Shown in pieces: positions 51,331 to 61,954 of a DNA stretch of 64,000 bases. A model generated the notes under the pieces. The model saw nothing but the letters and a program-made list of their open reading frames with translations, did not search any database and had not been told where the DNA came from. The translations under genes and the position numbers were made by a program. This DNA is from Lepidostoma basale (Eukaryota; Arthropoda; Insecta; Trichoptera; Lepidostomatidae): NCBI GenBank assembly GCA_022606425.2, contig JAHDVF020001304.1, positions 124,001-188,000 of the forward strand, in the 5' to 3' direction. The stretch's first letter is position 1; each line of letters opens with the position of its first letter.

Positions 51331-52369
51331 TAAAAACACTCATTATGGAATTCCGCAGTGTAAACGACCAAGTTTATAAAAAAATGTATCAATGTCGTAT
51401 GCTAACTTGTTGAGAAGAACAATCGCCTCCAATAGTGGGGAGTTTAGAAGTGCTTTCGTGTGGCAATTTGTAGCACAAAATAAGTAATCTCCTATATTTT
51501 TTGTAGAGAACGTATATATTTAGTTCTCTCGGCCTTATAGGGTATAACAAACAACACGCGGTATAGTAAGCTTGAAAAGAGAATAACAATAGCAAAAGGG
51601 AGATAGGTATAGTGCGAGTTCACTCTTCTTTGCGAGGCTATTCTAATGCTGATTATCTATTTGATCGAAGTTACGCAGACCTTGGATAAAGGACATGCAC
51701 TAGAAGAAATCATTGTACATGCATTGTTTAATTCATTATTCAAATGACATTGTGGCTGCGAATTACCTGTCGATTGTAGCTTGTTTTTATCAAGCAGAAA
51801 ATTGTTATTCTTAGTTGTACTTTGTGCCTATAGGAATATTACTCGAGATCTTTATTTTTTTATGTACGCCATTTTTATAGTTTTTATGTGATACCATCGA
51901 ATGTGGTGAACGAGTAATTAAATTATCTGTGTTATTTATGGTAATTGGAAAAATCTAAAAGGAATTTAAAAAAATTGTTATGAATAAATTTACAAGTTTT
52001 GTTATTCACGTATTTCGCTTTGTTATGGGAGTTAAAAAAAATGGGAAACATTTTCTATACTTTCGTTTGAAGTACTTAATTTGTGATGTGGTATTATTAA
52101 ATATAATAACAATACACATTAAGTTTGTTTTTACACCATTTTATTTTTTGACGTGTGTTTTTTGTAACCCTGACGAAGCTCCAGCGGGACCGGAAAAACA
52201 AATTAAAAGTCTATTGATATTATATGAAACGTTTTTTGAAGAAACTTATTTTTAGACAAAGCTTTTGTTTATATATGTATTTTTCTTCTTATTTTTAATG
52301 TTCCCAACTAGTTTTAATTTCCTAGAACATTATGGTTAATATTTTTTGAATATCAAAATTTTACATTAT
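51331..52369. other. No gene seen; one weak hammerhead-like core
   Basis: At 52170-52176 CUGACGA matches a hammerhead core, but the following stem II and GGAAAAAC are poor. A 91-codon ORF (51980-52255) covers it and is unrecognised. Confidence 0.3.
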
Positions 52370-52560
52370 TTTATTCGTCTTTTCACGTATTCCAACCATC
52401 TTAATGATCCTTTCATTTATTGTTCATACCACTTTCATTCGCACTGCATTTCTTTCTTATATTTGCACTTGAAACTCTATCATATACTTATTTAACACAC
52501 ATTCACCTAAGAGATACAAATTCTACGGTATTTATTTTGCTTTCAGTATTAAAAAAATAA
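52370..52560 (-). mobile_element. LINE-B internal fragment
   Basis: Antisense CACGTATTCCAACCATCTTA, TCGCACTGCATTTCTTTC, CTCTATCATATACTTATTTA, CGGTATTTATTTTGCTTTC matches the SLRWLGH...ECSANE...YDRV...INTV region of LINE-B. Confidence 0.7.
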
Positions 52561-52574
52561 TAGTCTTGTTATTT

Positions 52575-52745
52575 GAAATTTCATGATAGAAGTTCATTGT
52601 AAATAGTGAAAAAAAAAAGTTTTGTAAAAAATCTATTTAAGATGTATATATAGTTAATATCCACCGATGTTTGTGTCTTCGACCGGTTTCGGCAGCTCGC
52701 CGCTATCTACTGGTGGCAGCGAGCTGTCTAAAGCGGTCAATTTTT
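52575..52745. repeat. RZ1 repeat, copy at 52575
   Basis: GATAGAAGTTCATTGTAAAT end, TATTTAAGATGTATATATAG, TGTTTGTGTCTTCGACCGG. Minus strand 52715-52676 has CAGUAGA, U, stem II GCGGC/GCUGC, GAAAC, CG, GUC, GAAGAC. The right arm is shortened to GGTGGCAGCGAGCTG. Confidence 0.7.
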
Positions 52746-53490
52746 TTTCATTACTTTCAATATTAATTAGTAATTATCGTTCTTTCTAACTATCGAACTC
52801 AAAGCAATGTTCCTACGCCAGAATATTATTGTGAAAATAATGAACCTTCATCCGATTCTTATTAAGTAAACATTCAATACTGCTAATGAATTTAATTTAT
52901 CAAAAGACAAATTTGTATGTTATGCACTCAATATCATAAATGATGTCAAATACACCATTTTCCTTTGACGTTATTTATTGTCTTTATCAAGGAGTTTATT
53001 CATCGACAAACACATTTCAAATTTATTTTTGCAATATCCTTTTATCTTGGCTTTTGAAGAAAATATGATCACGGGATATGGTGGGCTCTCGGTCAGTGTG
53101 AGCGGCACCCACACTTCTAATGCTTTGCGGAAAACATGATTGCTTTCAAGGGGTATCTTTTATTTTCCTCCTTTGCTCTTTATATCCGCCGCGTAGATTC
53201 TGGATTGATTTTCTTACGGGACAATGAAATCTTTCATCGCTGCTGATCGTCCCCACAATCTTTATTGATAGGCCAGAATAACTTACTCACAAAGGGATCT
53301 CGATTGAAGAGGTCGCGCTGAACGAGGGTCCAGCTTTTAGTTAAAGGAAATTCTAATTTCACTATAATACGTAAATATGAAAAGGACATCTAAATTATTA
53401 ATCATCTGACTTTACATGTTTTTGTATTGTCATTATTTTCAGTTATTTTGACGATTAAATTTAGTTTTATTTACTGTACATTTTTTGGCC
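52746..53490. other. No gene seen
   Basis: Patch 53080-53330 is GC-richer. Nothing recognised. Confidence 0.4.
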
Positions 53491-53495
53491 ATTAA

Positions 53496-54378
53496 GGGGG
53501 ATAGCCACTGTGGTTGAGTGAATTTATTTATTTATTTTAATTTAAAGTTTATACCTTCGAAAATATGTATATAAAATTTTAGGTCAAAATTCTAATAATT
53601 GACTGAGTAACAGTCATTTTAATGAGAGTAGGTAGACCGACTGTCCTTGTATCGACCGCGACGCTAACCGGGTGAAAGCTGCTGGGAATTGCATGGAAAG
53701 GGTCAATATATATTTTTTTAAATCAAGAACACCACTGGAGATAAAGAGGAAGAACCATTATATGGCCCAGGACTAGATAGTTTGATATAAGTATAAATAC
53801 TCGTATTTTAGAAGATACATTATTTTATATTTAGAAAAATGGACTAAAAACTTTAAATGAGTTTTTTTCAAAACTTTTTTAAACTGGTCGCATCGATTAC
53901 TCGAGTAATTATCGACCGATTTTCAGTTTTTTTTATTCGTTTTATTCGTCTTTGCAATGGCTATCGTTAAGCGTAACCGATTTTCAAAATTTATTTTTAC
54001 TACTTTCTTAGACTTTTTGAATACAAAAAAAAATAGAAAATTTTTCAATCAGTCGTTGTTTTGTGAAAAATCAAAATAAAAAAAATCGGATACGCTTAAC
54101 GATAACTACATTCATACAGATTATAATGAACTTTGGTTTTATTTTTTCGGAGAACCCCTTTTCGAGAAATCGATGCGACCGTGAATTTTTAATACTCTAC
54201 AGCAACGCTGATATCTTTGTTACTATTAAATATTTTTCAATAAAAAATCATAAAAACTTTATTGAATGTACACTTAATAAGATAAAATAAAAACCGCAAT
54301 CCCCATATTCCTTAATTATCCCGGTAAAAAAATCCCGAAAATCGTTTATTTTTTCGGCTGTCACAGTGGCTACCCCCC
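53496..54378. mobile_element. TTAA-flanked MITE with long inverted internal arms
   Basis: 883 bp flanked by TTAA on each side (53492-53495, 54379-54382). Ends GGGGGATAGCCACTGTG and the complement of GGGGGGTAGCCACTGTG. Further inverted blocks inside: GGTCGCATCGATTACTCGA with CGAGAAATCGATGCGACC, and TATCGTTAAGCGTAACCGAT with ATCGGATACGCTTAACGATA. No transposase. TTAA flanks fit piggyBac or Kolobok relatives. Confidence 0.75.
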
Positions 54379-54534
54379 TTAAATTTGTAGGTTTTCGTTT
54401 TTTATACATATTGAACTTTAGAATCAAATATTTGTACATTTTTAATTGAATGTTCTAAATTTTAAATAATATAAAAACGGATGCCACAAAATTGTGGTTT
54501 ATGCAACGTCATTGAATATTAATGATTTATTAAG

Positions 54535-54830
54535 TTTTAACTAACTAACTTACCATCACGCCGTCTCCCCGATGGGGTAGGCAGAAAGAATGGACTGCCA
54601 CACTTTTCTTTCCTGACATATTTCTCTCGCTTCCTCAACATTCATACATCGTGTCATGCACGCGCGTCGATTTCTCTGACTCCTCACATGGCCGACATTC
54701 AATATTTGATTTGTTTGATCGTGCCTCGTTTTCCTCGGTCTTCCTCTATTTCTGATTCCATTTACATCGTTAACATATAATTTTTTTACCATTCTTTCTT
54801 CATTCATTCTTTTCATATATCCAAATTTAT
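54535..54830 (-). mobile_element. LINE-B 3' end with (GTTA)n tail
   Basis: An 86-codon open minus frame (54816-54556) reads KRMNEERMVKKLYVNDVNGI, RNRGRPRKTRHDQTNQILNV, GHVRSQRNRRACMTRCMNVE, EAREICQERKVWQSILSAYP, IGETA. The cleanest LINE-B tail in the window. Confidence 0.93.
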
Positions 54831-56990
54831 TAAGTTTTTAATTTTATATATTAATTGTGGTTAATTATACTATTTATGAAATATTATTTATTGAACATAA
54901 ATAATATATTCATCTCATTCGATCACAATATGCATGTCTCTTGAGACTGCCTAACGATAACTTTATTTCATTTCTCTACCGTGCGCAATTGAATATTTAT
55001 TTTTAGTTTAACTTTTTTATGGTTGTTTGCGGTGTTTTCTCTCTTCTGTTATTGTTGGAATAAGTTCTAAAGAGCATTCTCTATAATGTGATAGTTATCT
55101 CCGTCTCGCCCTGCGCCATCTTATACAAAAGCAAAATATCGCCATCGCCAACAACAGACCTTGACCTATTGGCGCCATCTTGTCGAGACGCTGATGAGAA
55201 AACAACTTTATAATAATATTTTTCGAATCCATTCTTTTATAAATCAAGCTAGAGTTTCTGATTGCGATGCAATACGACTCGAGCCGTGTAGAAAAGTAAA
55301 CATTCTATTACTTATATTTTGTACGAGACATCTTCACATTTATCGTTTTATATTGATTGAATACGTATATAGATTTCAAGATTCAAGATGGATATAAAGT
55401 ATGCTTTTTTATCTTAATGAAGCATGGTGAAAATGCATATTATAAGGATGTCTTAATATCAATCTTTCGTCTAGAACACTTCCTGTGACAATGATTTTTC
55501 CAGGCTATTCAGCTTTAAATAAAGCTCGGCCCTCAAGGAATCTCAATACCACTGACTATATTACAGCGAAAATTTTGTTAGTTTCGTATCTAAATTATGT
55601 CGTTTATATAAAGTAGTTTTAAAACAAAAATCACCCCAAACGATGAATCATATTTAGTTATTAAATATAAAACACTAAGTGACATCAGAATTAAAAGATA
55701 TAAATTAAAAATAATGATGTATTTACTGCAAGCTGAAATTCCTTAATCTGATAAATTGTAATTGATGGCCACACTAATTTTGCTTTGTGTTGTTCTTGTA
55801 GTTATTACAAATAGAAACTGAACTATTTAATAATATACACCAATTTATTTTCATTTAGCATTAAGCTTAAGTCTAAATCTGTGTACAAACTATTCCCTTA
55901 TGGCGGGATTAGGCGTTAGGCAGTAAGTAGGACTGAATTACTTAGCCTAATTAGGTTATTTGCTTAAATTACCCCACTTGAATTACTTTATGTGTTTATG
56001 TAATGAAGAGAACGTTGTTTTGATAATATTAATAATGTTATAAAAATGATTTATTATTTCTGGGTTCCGGGATACGGGATCCGGGATACGGGCTACGGGC
56101 ACCGACGGGAGTCCACTCTTCGCGTTAAATATTCAAGATTTTCCCTTCATAATTGAGGAAACTTCTTCAACGTTTAACTCCGTTAAATTAAAATGGGCGC
56201 CAACTTTTGTTTAATCTGCCCACATCTTTCTTATCAAATTGAGAAAGTTTTTGTTAGTGAATGAAAATTATATTACAATCTCTGTCGAGGGATTTGAATA
56301 AATAAACATGTCGTATTAATTATTTAAATTAAAGGGTCTTAGGAGATCGTCTTATAATCAGTTATTATTCAATCAGGAAGCCTTCATTCAATATTACACA
56401 GAATAGAGTAAATGTGACATTTTCGCAATTACGCCAAATTTACAGTCGCATGCCACGCTACCCACGCGTGTAGTTATGTTTTTACAACGCGGAATTGGAT
56501 GGGATTTCGTGTTCGGTGTAGATTTATCATATCAGCCATCTATTGTACGTGTACGTCAATTACTGTCTGGGCGGCGGGCAAAGCGCATGCGATGGGCTCG
56601 CTGGTGAGCCTGCTCCTCGGATTGCCGCGGGTTGTTAATTAAGTAGTTTTTCACGATTTCGCCATTTCGGTCTGCCGGGAGAATTATTAAATTACTTAAT
56701 ATCTGACAAAGTGTTATGAAAGTCACGCAGTACGAGGCAACGCGTGACTGTAAAAAGCTCTAATAACGTATCATACTGCCTACAATCATCACATAGACTT
56801 ACGAGTATAACAATATTCACATTAATTTACATATTTTTTCTAGTTACCGCGGCCTTTCAATCTTATATTTATTTAATTATTATTGTTTTTGATTTATTCA
56901 TTTAAGAAATATTTTTTATAATTTATTAAATTTTCGTATGAAGCATTCACATTGTGGTAAGACATTTAATTTTTATTATTATTTGTATTG
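54831..56990. other. No gene seen; GC-richer patches
   Basis: Mostly AT-rich. 56440-56720 is GC-richer and single-copy (GCGGCGGGCAAAGCGCATGC). Possible conserved non-coding DNA, on composition alone. Confidence 0.35.
56065..56112. repeat. Short GC-rich tandem repeat
   Basis: GGGATACGGGATCCGGGATA and CGGGCTACGGG: about four units of a 10-11-bp CGGGATAC motif. Confidence 0.7.
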
Positions 56991-56995
56991 AAAAT

Positions 56996-57187
56996 AAAAA
57001 CACTGCACTTTGTTTTTCACCACTATGCGGTTATTTTATTTGCCGACTAGTTTCGCTTGTACCCAAGCTTCCTCAGGGCTTCGTAATAACTGTTATAACG
57101 AAGCCCTAAGGAAGCTTGGGTACAAGCGAAACTAGTCGGCAATTAAAATAACCGCATAGTGATGAAAAACAAAGTGCAGTGTTTTTA
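56996..57187. repeat. RZ5 palindrome, about 190 bp, near perfect
   Basis: Arms of 88 and 89 bases (56996-57083, 57099-57187) with only a few differences, around a 15-base centre. Outer ends AAAAACACTGCACTTTG / CAAAGTGCAGTGTTTTT, inner CTTCCTCAGGGCTTCG / CGAAGCCCTAAGGAAG. Each strand carries a ribozyme-like unit. Both sides are AT-rich with AAATACAAATAA-type flanks (56978-56993, 57201-57212). Confidence 0.9.
57041..57080 (-). ncRNA. Hammerhead-like ribozyme, family RZ5
   Basis: Core CUGAGGA (57076-57070) canonical, extra A, stem II GCUUG/CAAGC perfect 5 bp with loop GGUA, GAAAC (57054-57050), UA, GUC (57047-57045). Stem I GCC (57079-57077) with GGC (57044-57042). The plus-strand partner (57101-57143) is identical except CUAAGGA, where invariant G5 is A, so only the minus strand should be competent. 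Confidence 0.7.
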
Positions 57188-57234
57188 TTTATTTTTATTT
57201 TAAATACAAATAATATATTGTTTTAATATTTATT

Positions 57235-57432
57235 ATTCATTAACATTTTTTTATTTCTTCTATATTGGTACTTCTATATCACTTTGTGTTGTGAATTCAC
57301 TTTTGAATAACTTTTTGAAAACATTGTATTTTCATAACACTTTTTTGCACTTTTCACAAACATGTTTTGGGACACAGACAGCAAAGGCATCTGTGTCCCG
57401 AAATATGTTTATGAAAATTGCAAAAAAATGTT
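57235..57432. repeat. RZ3-end palindrome, ribozyme centre altered
   Basis: Starts with the RZ3 terminus TTTCTTCTATATTGG and CTTTGTGTTGTGAATTC. The centre is GGGACACAGA / TCTGTGTCCC (57369-57401) followed by GAAAUAUGUUU. The CUGANGA core is missing on both strands. Confidence 0.65.
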
Positions 57433-58104
57433 GTCAAAAAATTATTTAAATTTGTTAAGCTTAAAACGGCCAAACTTATTTTATTTTATTTACATGTTGT
57501 TCTTCCATGGCTTGAATCGTGACAAATGGTTCACTAGTACTTGTCTATATATAAATCACGAGGGTCGTTTACCTACATTTGTGTTATTGGTATTTTGAGT
57601 GTACAATGAGTCATTATCCGATAGGGTAGGAACTTACATTAAAATTATTTGTGATAAAGAGCATTTCTACTAAAGACATTGATAAAATCTACCAGCATTA
57701 AGTGATGACCATTAGGAATATTGAAACATTTCGAATGCATAATATCATTACATATTTTAGTCATATTTCGGTTGTTTTCATTTCCAGTGAATATAAAGCG
57801 ATTCATACATTACTATATAAAGCTAATATAAATATCTATAAATATTTATTGGCTGTATATTCAACCCCTTTAGTTAGGCAATCTTAATAACACACTAAGT
57901 AACGGTTTCGTGAATTATGTGGGAGCTAATATAATATAGTATTAAATGTATTTTTAGAACTTATAGACCGTAGTTACTATATTACGTTATGAAATTTTTA
58001 ATGCTACAAGATTCTAATACCAATACGATTAATTAAAAAAATATAAGTGCGTAACTTTTATGTATTAAGTATAGTAAAGTACGAAACCTGTATATATGTT
58101 ATAC
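57433..58104. other. AT-rich, no gene seen
   Basis: Nothing recognised. Confidence 0.4.
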
Positions 58105-58335
58105 GAGTATATTGGTATTTTAAGATACCAGAAGTGTCCCCGAAAGATTAATGGATACCCAGGTGGACGGAGACGAGTGGGAAGACTCGGGCTGAGATGG
58201 GAGAATGAGGTCAGAAAGGATGCGGCACAGCTCTTCCAGGTAGCGAATCGGAAGACGACGGCTGAGGACAGGAAAAGTTGGAAACACATGCTATGAGAGG
58301 CCAAGGCTCGATTAGGGCTGTAGCGCCGAGAAAGA
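58105..58335 (+). mobile_element. LINE-E 3' fragment
   Basis: Plus strand reads YPGGRRRVGRLGLRWENEVR, KDAAQLFQVANRKTTAEDRK, SWKHML, stop, EAKARLGL. This C-terminal tail is common to insect endonuclease/RT LINEs. Confidence 0.8.
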
Positions 58336-58644
58336 ATTTTTATGTAATAGACCTACTCGAAATCACTTTAATTTTTATTTATTTATTATTATTCTTCTAA
58401 CATATATTGAATACTCGTATATATTTTTTGTCGAAGTTTACTTTATTTGTCTATATTATTCGAAGTGAATTATAATTATTTTTATTCGGGTCAGTGGCAA
58501 GCTCTTATACACAGTACGGATGCCCCTCGGCATTGTCTCATCTCCTATTTCTCTTGCCATTGTAATGATAGGTTCGCCCGACTTGCTGACGTTTCCAAGG
58601 GCGCAGGGTATTTTTTTAAAGACTTCCACAAAAGATTTGAATAA
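58336..58644. other. No gene seen
   Basis: Nothing recognised. Confidence 0.4.
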
Positions 58645-58790
58645 ATGATATTGTAATTTTTTTACAATTTTCAATATGAGCAGAAAATAGCTCATTATTA
58701 TGAAGAAGGAATCTGGTCGTATCGGGGCTTGAACCCATGTGAAAGTCAAACGTTTTATCCCCTGGACTACCACCCAATTTTCAAATCAAA
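58645..58790 (-). mobile_element. SINE-2 copy 2, uninterrupted head
   Basis: Minus strand: TAGTCCAGGGG (A box consensus, 58769-58759), GGTTCAAGCCC (B box, 58735-58725), then CCAGATTCCTTCTTCATAAT, TTTTCTGCTCATATTG and an A/T tail. A complete tRNA-derived SINE and the empty-site reference for the two MITE-bearing copies. Confidence 0.8.
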
Positions 58791-58920
58791 TCAGTTTATT
58801 AACTCAAAAGACATTACAAACAGGAACATGTTCAAGGCATCTATTAAGTACATGTAAAATATTATAAAAATACAACAAAGTACCAGGAACGCACTAGAGA
58901 TAATAACACCACACGCGGAG
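58783..58920 (-). repeat. Repeat R-G copy 2, LINE-like 3' tail
   Basis: AAATCAAATCAGTTTATT, GACATTACAAA, AAGGCATCTATTAAG, GTAAAATATTATA as in 32447-32640. Confidence 0.6.
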
Positions 58921-59485
58921 CAGCTTCCTTGTGTTTTGATATTTTTCAAATATCAAATAGTTACTTCTTGTAAGTTTTAAATATGATTTTTACCCCTTTA
59001 ATTTAGACCTTTTTTACGATATTACTGATATTCACGTAATTCTAAAACCAAAAATAGTCGACATGTCTGTATGAAGATAATTACATTAGCATAGAATTAT
59101 TATAATACGTGAATGAGGTATGGATACGCTCGTCATCCCGAGTTATGACAGCATGCATACTCCATACGGACGTCTGTGATCTGCCTAGTGTCCGGGTGTC
59201 CAGAATACTAATGCGGGGTTTATAATAAACATACTTCGGGTTGGGCAGGGAAAGCGGGATGGGCAGACTTATAATTTGTCTTTGCGCATTACTTACCCAC
59301 GCTCGTCTATTTTAGAAGCTGGCAAATAATTTTCCTAACACATCTTCTTTTATTTTTTCGCCTGATCTTTATATTATTCTCAATTATCATGATCTAAGAC
59401 ATTTTGAAAATTATATTTTTAATCTAAATTTCTATTATATTATAATAATTTATAGTTATGTTTTGAGTATATATACATTTTGAAG
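58921..59485. other. No gene seen
   Basis: Nothing recognised. Confidence 0.4.
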
Positions 59486-59489
59486 TTCA

Positions 59490-60170
59490 TGCTAGAGTTG
59501 GATTGTTTTAAGTGCCTAATTACAGTTATTTAAAAGAACGGTGGATACGTGGAATTTATATTAAATTAACACAACAAATCCGGATCATCCAGCTGATAAC
59601 ACGTGCACCATCTAAAAGAACATTATGTGTAATATTATTTTTATTTTGTTATTTTATTTTATATCATTGTATTTCTTCTATATTCGCCATACTTTGTGTT
59701 GTAATTGCTATATTTCTCTTTTTCTTTTTTTATACACTTTGTTTATACAACGCTTACATTAAAAAAAAATTACATAGACATGTTTCGGATAACCAGTCCT
59801 TCTTCAGTGATACATAATATTCAGTGATATAATATTTATCACTAAAGAAGGACTGGTTGTCCGAAACATGTCTATGTAATTTAATTTTTTTAAATGTAAG
59901 TGTTGTATAAACAAAGTACTCGTATATAATAAAAAAAAAAGAAATATACTCGTATCATTGTATTTTATATTGTTTGTTTTAGATTTATTTTGTGGACGTT
60001 GGAGCATCGAAGTGTGTGCGGGAGATGCCTATTTGTGGCGATGAGGTTCGCAACACATCACGCCACGTCTCCCGCGGGGGCGAAAAGAGAAGGATGGAGT
60101 TCCGCATCGGTTTAAGTGTGACAGTCCATCCTTCCTGCCTACCCCATCGGGGAGACGGCGTGATGATAAG
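59490..60170 (+). repeat. Repeat R-F, copy 2, interrupted by RZ3 palindrome
   Basis: Matches 29583-30122 on both sides of a 278-bp insertion at 59675-59952. It has one GGTGGATACGTGGAA subunit where copy 1 has three, and ends with the same inverted LINE-B pair (ATCACGCCACGTCTCCCGCG and CGGGGAGACGGCGTGATG). Confidence 0.85.
59675..59952. mobile_element. RZ3 palindromic insertion with 13-bp target duplication
   Basis: Flanked by TATCATTGTATTT at 59662-59674 and 59953-59965; the homologous R-F copy has this 13-mer once. Inverted arms run about 59726-59812 and 59837-59935. Minus-strand unit (59814-59771): core CUGAAGA, A, GGAC/AUCC, GAAAC, AU, GUC. Plus-strand unit (59836-59880): CUAAAGA, otherwise the same with a perfect GGAC/GUCC stem II. 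No ORF, so it must have been moved by enzymes from elsewhere. Confidence 0.85.
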
Positions 60171-60194
60171 ATACAAATGATGCAACCGAGTAAA

Positions 60195-60815
60195 TCGCTT
60201 GGTGGCCTAGGACAGTGCTCTGCAACCGGTGTGCCGCGAGCCGGTTGCAAGTGTGCCGCGACTAAATCTATAATGAAAAAAAATATTTGGTTTTAGTCTG
60301 AACTCGTGAATTGCGAAAGAGTTGACTCATTCGTAAATCAGTTCAGGAGACATTGGTGACTTTTTTGTTGTTGTTTATTTTAGGTCATTTGTGAAAAATC
60401 GGTCGCCGCCGATTTCTACTGGCCGGAAGTTGCTGCAAACCTCAATTTTTAAACTTAACAGCGACTTCCGGCCAGTAGAATTCGCAAAAAATTGGTCCTT
60501 CGATCTTTCGGGAGGAGCAAAAAAAACCGTCGCTGCTGATTTCTACTAGACGGAAGGCGCCGATAAACAAAAAAAACGTCTCCAAAGCTGATTGAATTTT
60601 AGGTTTTAGTGTGCCGCGGGATTCTAGGAAGAACTTATGTGTGCCGTAGATGAGAAAAGATTGCGGAGCACTGGTCTAGGAGACAAACGCTTTCCTCCTG
60701 TTCCAGGGTACTTGGGCCTAATCCTGGACATGACCCGGATCCTTCATCACAATTATTTCTGCTCATATTGTAGATCGTAAAATAAATTGTAGTGTTATTG
60801 ATCCAAATGAGATCA
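60195..60815 (+). mobile_element. SINE-2 copy 3, interrupted by MITE-2
   Basis: Head CTTGGTGGCCTAGGA to 60212, then after the MITE GTCTAGGAGACAAACGC, GGTACTTGGGCCTAATCC, CCGGATCCTTCATCACAATT, TTTCTGCTCATATTGTAGAT, CGTAAAATAAATTG. Same order as 58645-58790 (minus strand). Confidence 0.7.
60213..60673. mobile_element. hAT-type MITE-2
   Basis: 461 bp. Ends CAGTGCTCTGCAACC and the complement of CAGTGCTCCGCAATC. 8-bp flanks GCCTAGGA and GTCTAGGA (7 of 8). Internal inverted arms TTCTACTGGCCGGAAGT / ACTTCCGGCCAGTAGAA (about 60413-60480), and GTGTGCCGCGAGCCGGTTGC near the left end. No transposase. Confidence 0.85.
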
Positions 60816-60859
60816 GTACGTTTTTGATAAACATTATGGCGTTAACAATTTGAAACTCC

Positions 60860-61055
60860 AAAATGTAGTTTTGTCTAAATTAAAACATTGTTTTATCCAA
60901 TTTTGAGTTTATTTTTCTCGACATGTTGTAAAAGGTTTTTCTCCTTTGTCGTCGAAAGAACGATTTAAACGAGTTTATGTCGTTTTCCCGGAGATGAAGA
61001 TGGAACATTTGAAACGTGTTGAGAAAAATAATTTAATAAGTGAGTAAATGTTTCA
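60860..61055. repeat. RZ4 inverted pair, decayed
   Basis: Left arm TTTGAGTTTATTTTTCTCGA, CATGTTGTAAAAGG. Right arm GTCGTTTTCCCGGAGATGAA, then GAAACGUGUUGAGAAAAAU (plus). Cores are CGGAGAUGA and worse. Both strands probably inactive. Confidence 0.6.
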
Positions 61056-61950
61056 ATGATGCTGAGTTATGACTATTCGAGTTACGTATTTTTTCTTTTT
61101 TGATGAAGTAACTAAATAAAATCGGGTTGTATTTTCAATTCAGTGTTCTCAATCGTTTCAAATATGAATTATATAACACAAAAATGCGAATATTTTACCG
61201 TAAAGCATATTTATTTAAATTTTGCGCTATATTAGGAGACAATTTTTCTCTAAAACAGTAGTATTGTTCTCTGATGGGACGTGATTTATTTCCCATACAA
61301 AATGTAATGTATGGCTTCTGTAGGTATCTGGTAATTCAATATGCAATGAACCATGCTTAATAATGCATTTATCTTCCGGCACAGCGCAACCTCCGCTTCG
61401 TGAATAGGTAATGCATACGTACGTTTTCGGATATATTGGATGTCACATAATTCTGAAGTTTGGTAAAATATCGCTGTTAATAAATATGTAATATACCGTT
61501 GCACAATTTCCACAAAGGAGAATTGTTTTTAACTGTGGTATTATATTTAATATAATGATTTTAACCTTATCTTACTCATATTGTGTGGCAAGTACTCATT
61601 GCTTCTAATATCTTCAATATAAATGTTATTAATACTTTCTAAAGTTTTCGCTATTTCTTCGACCACCATTTTGACATAAATTGAATTCATTATTACGCAA
61701 AAAATCCTATTTTCAACAAAATATGTTTTTTTTGTTGAAAATCGGAGACAAGTTACCAATACAATCAAATGCCATAGTTTGGTGGTGCAATGCCGCGTAT
61801 CATTGTATAAAAGTTTAGAGATTTTTATTATTGGGATAAAATTATTATCACTACTACTGTTGATTGATGCAACGTCATATAATTTTTTTTTTCGATCTCA
61901 AATACTTGTATACATGTGTAGTGATTACACCGCAAATCCTGGAAAACCTA
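61056..61950. other. AT-rich, no gene seen
   Basis: Two short minus-strand ORFs (61513-61286, 61768-61547) lack recognised domains. Confidence 0.4.
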
Positions 61951-61954
61951 TTCT

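Noticed and set aside
52165..52215. Hammerhead at 52170 (CUGACGA core)
   Set aside because: Stem II does not pair well, GAAAC is replaced by GGAAAAAC, and no GUC follows at the right distance.
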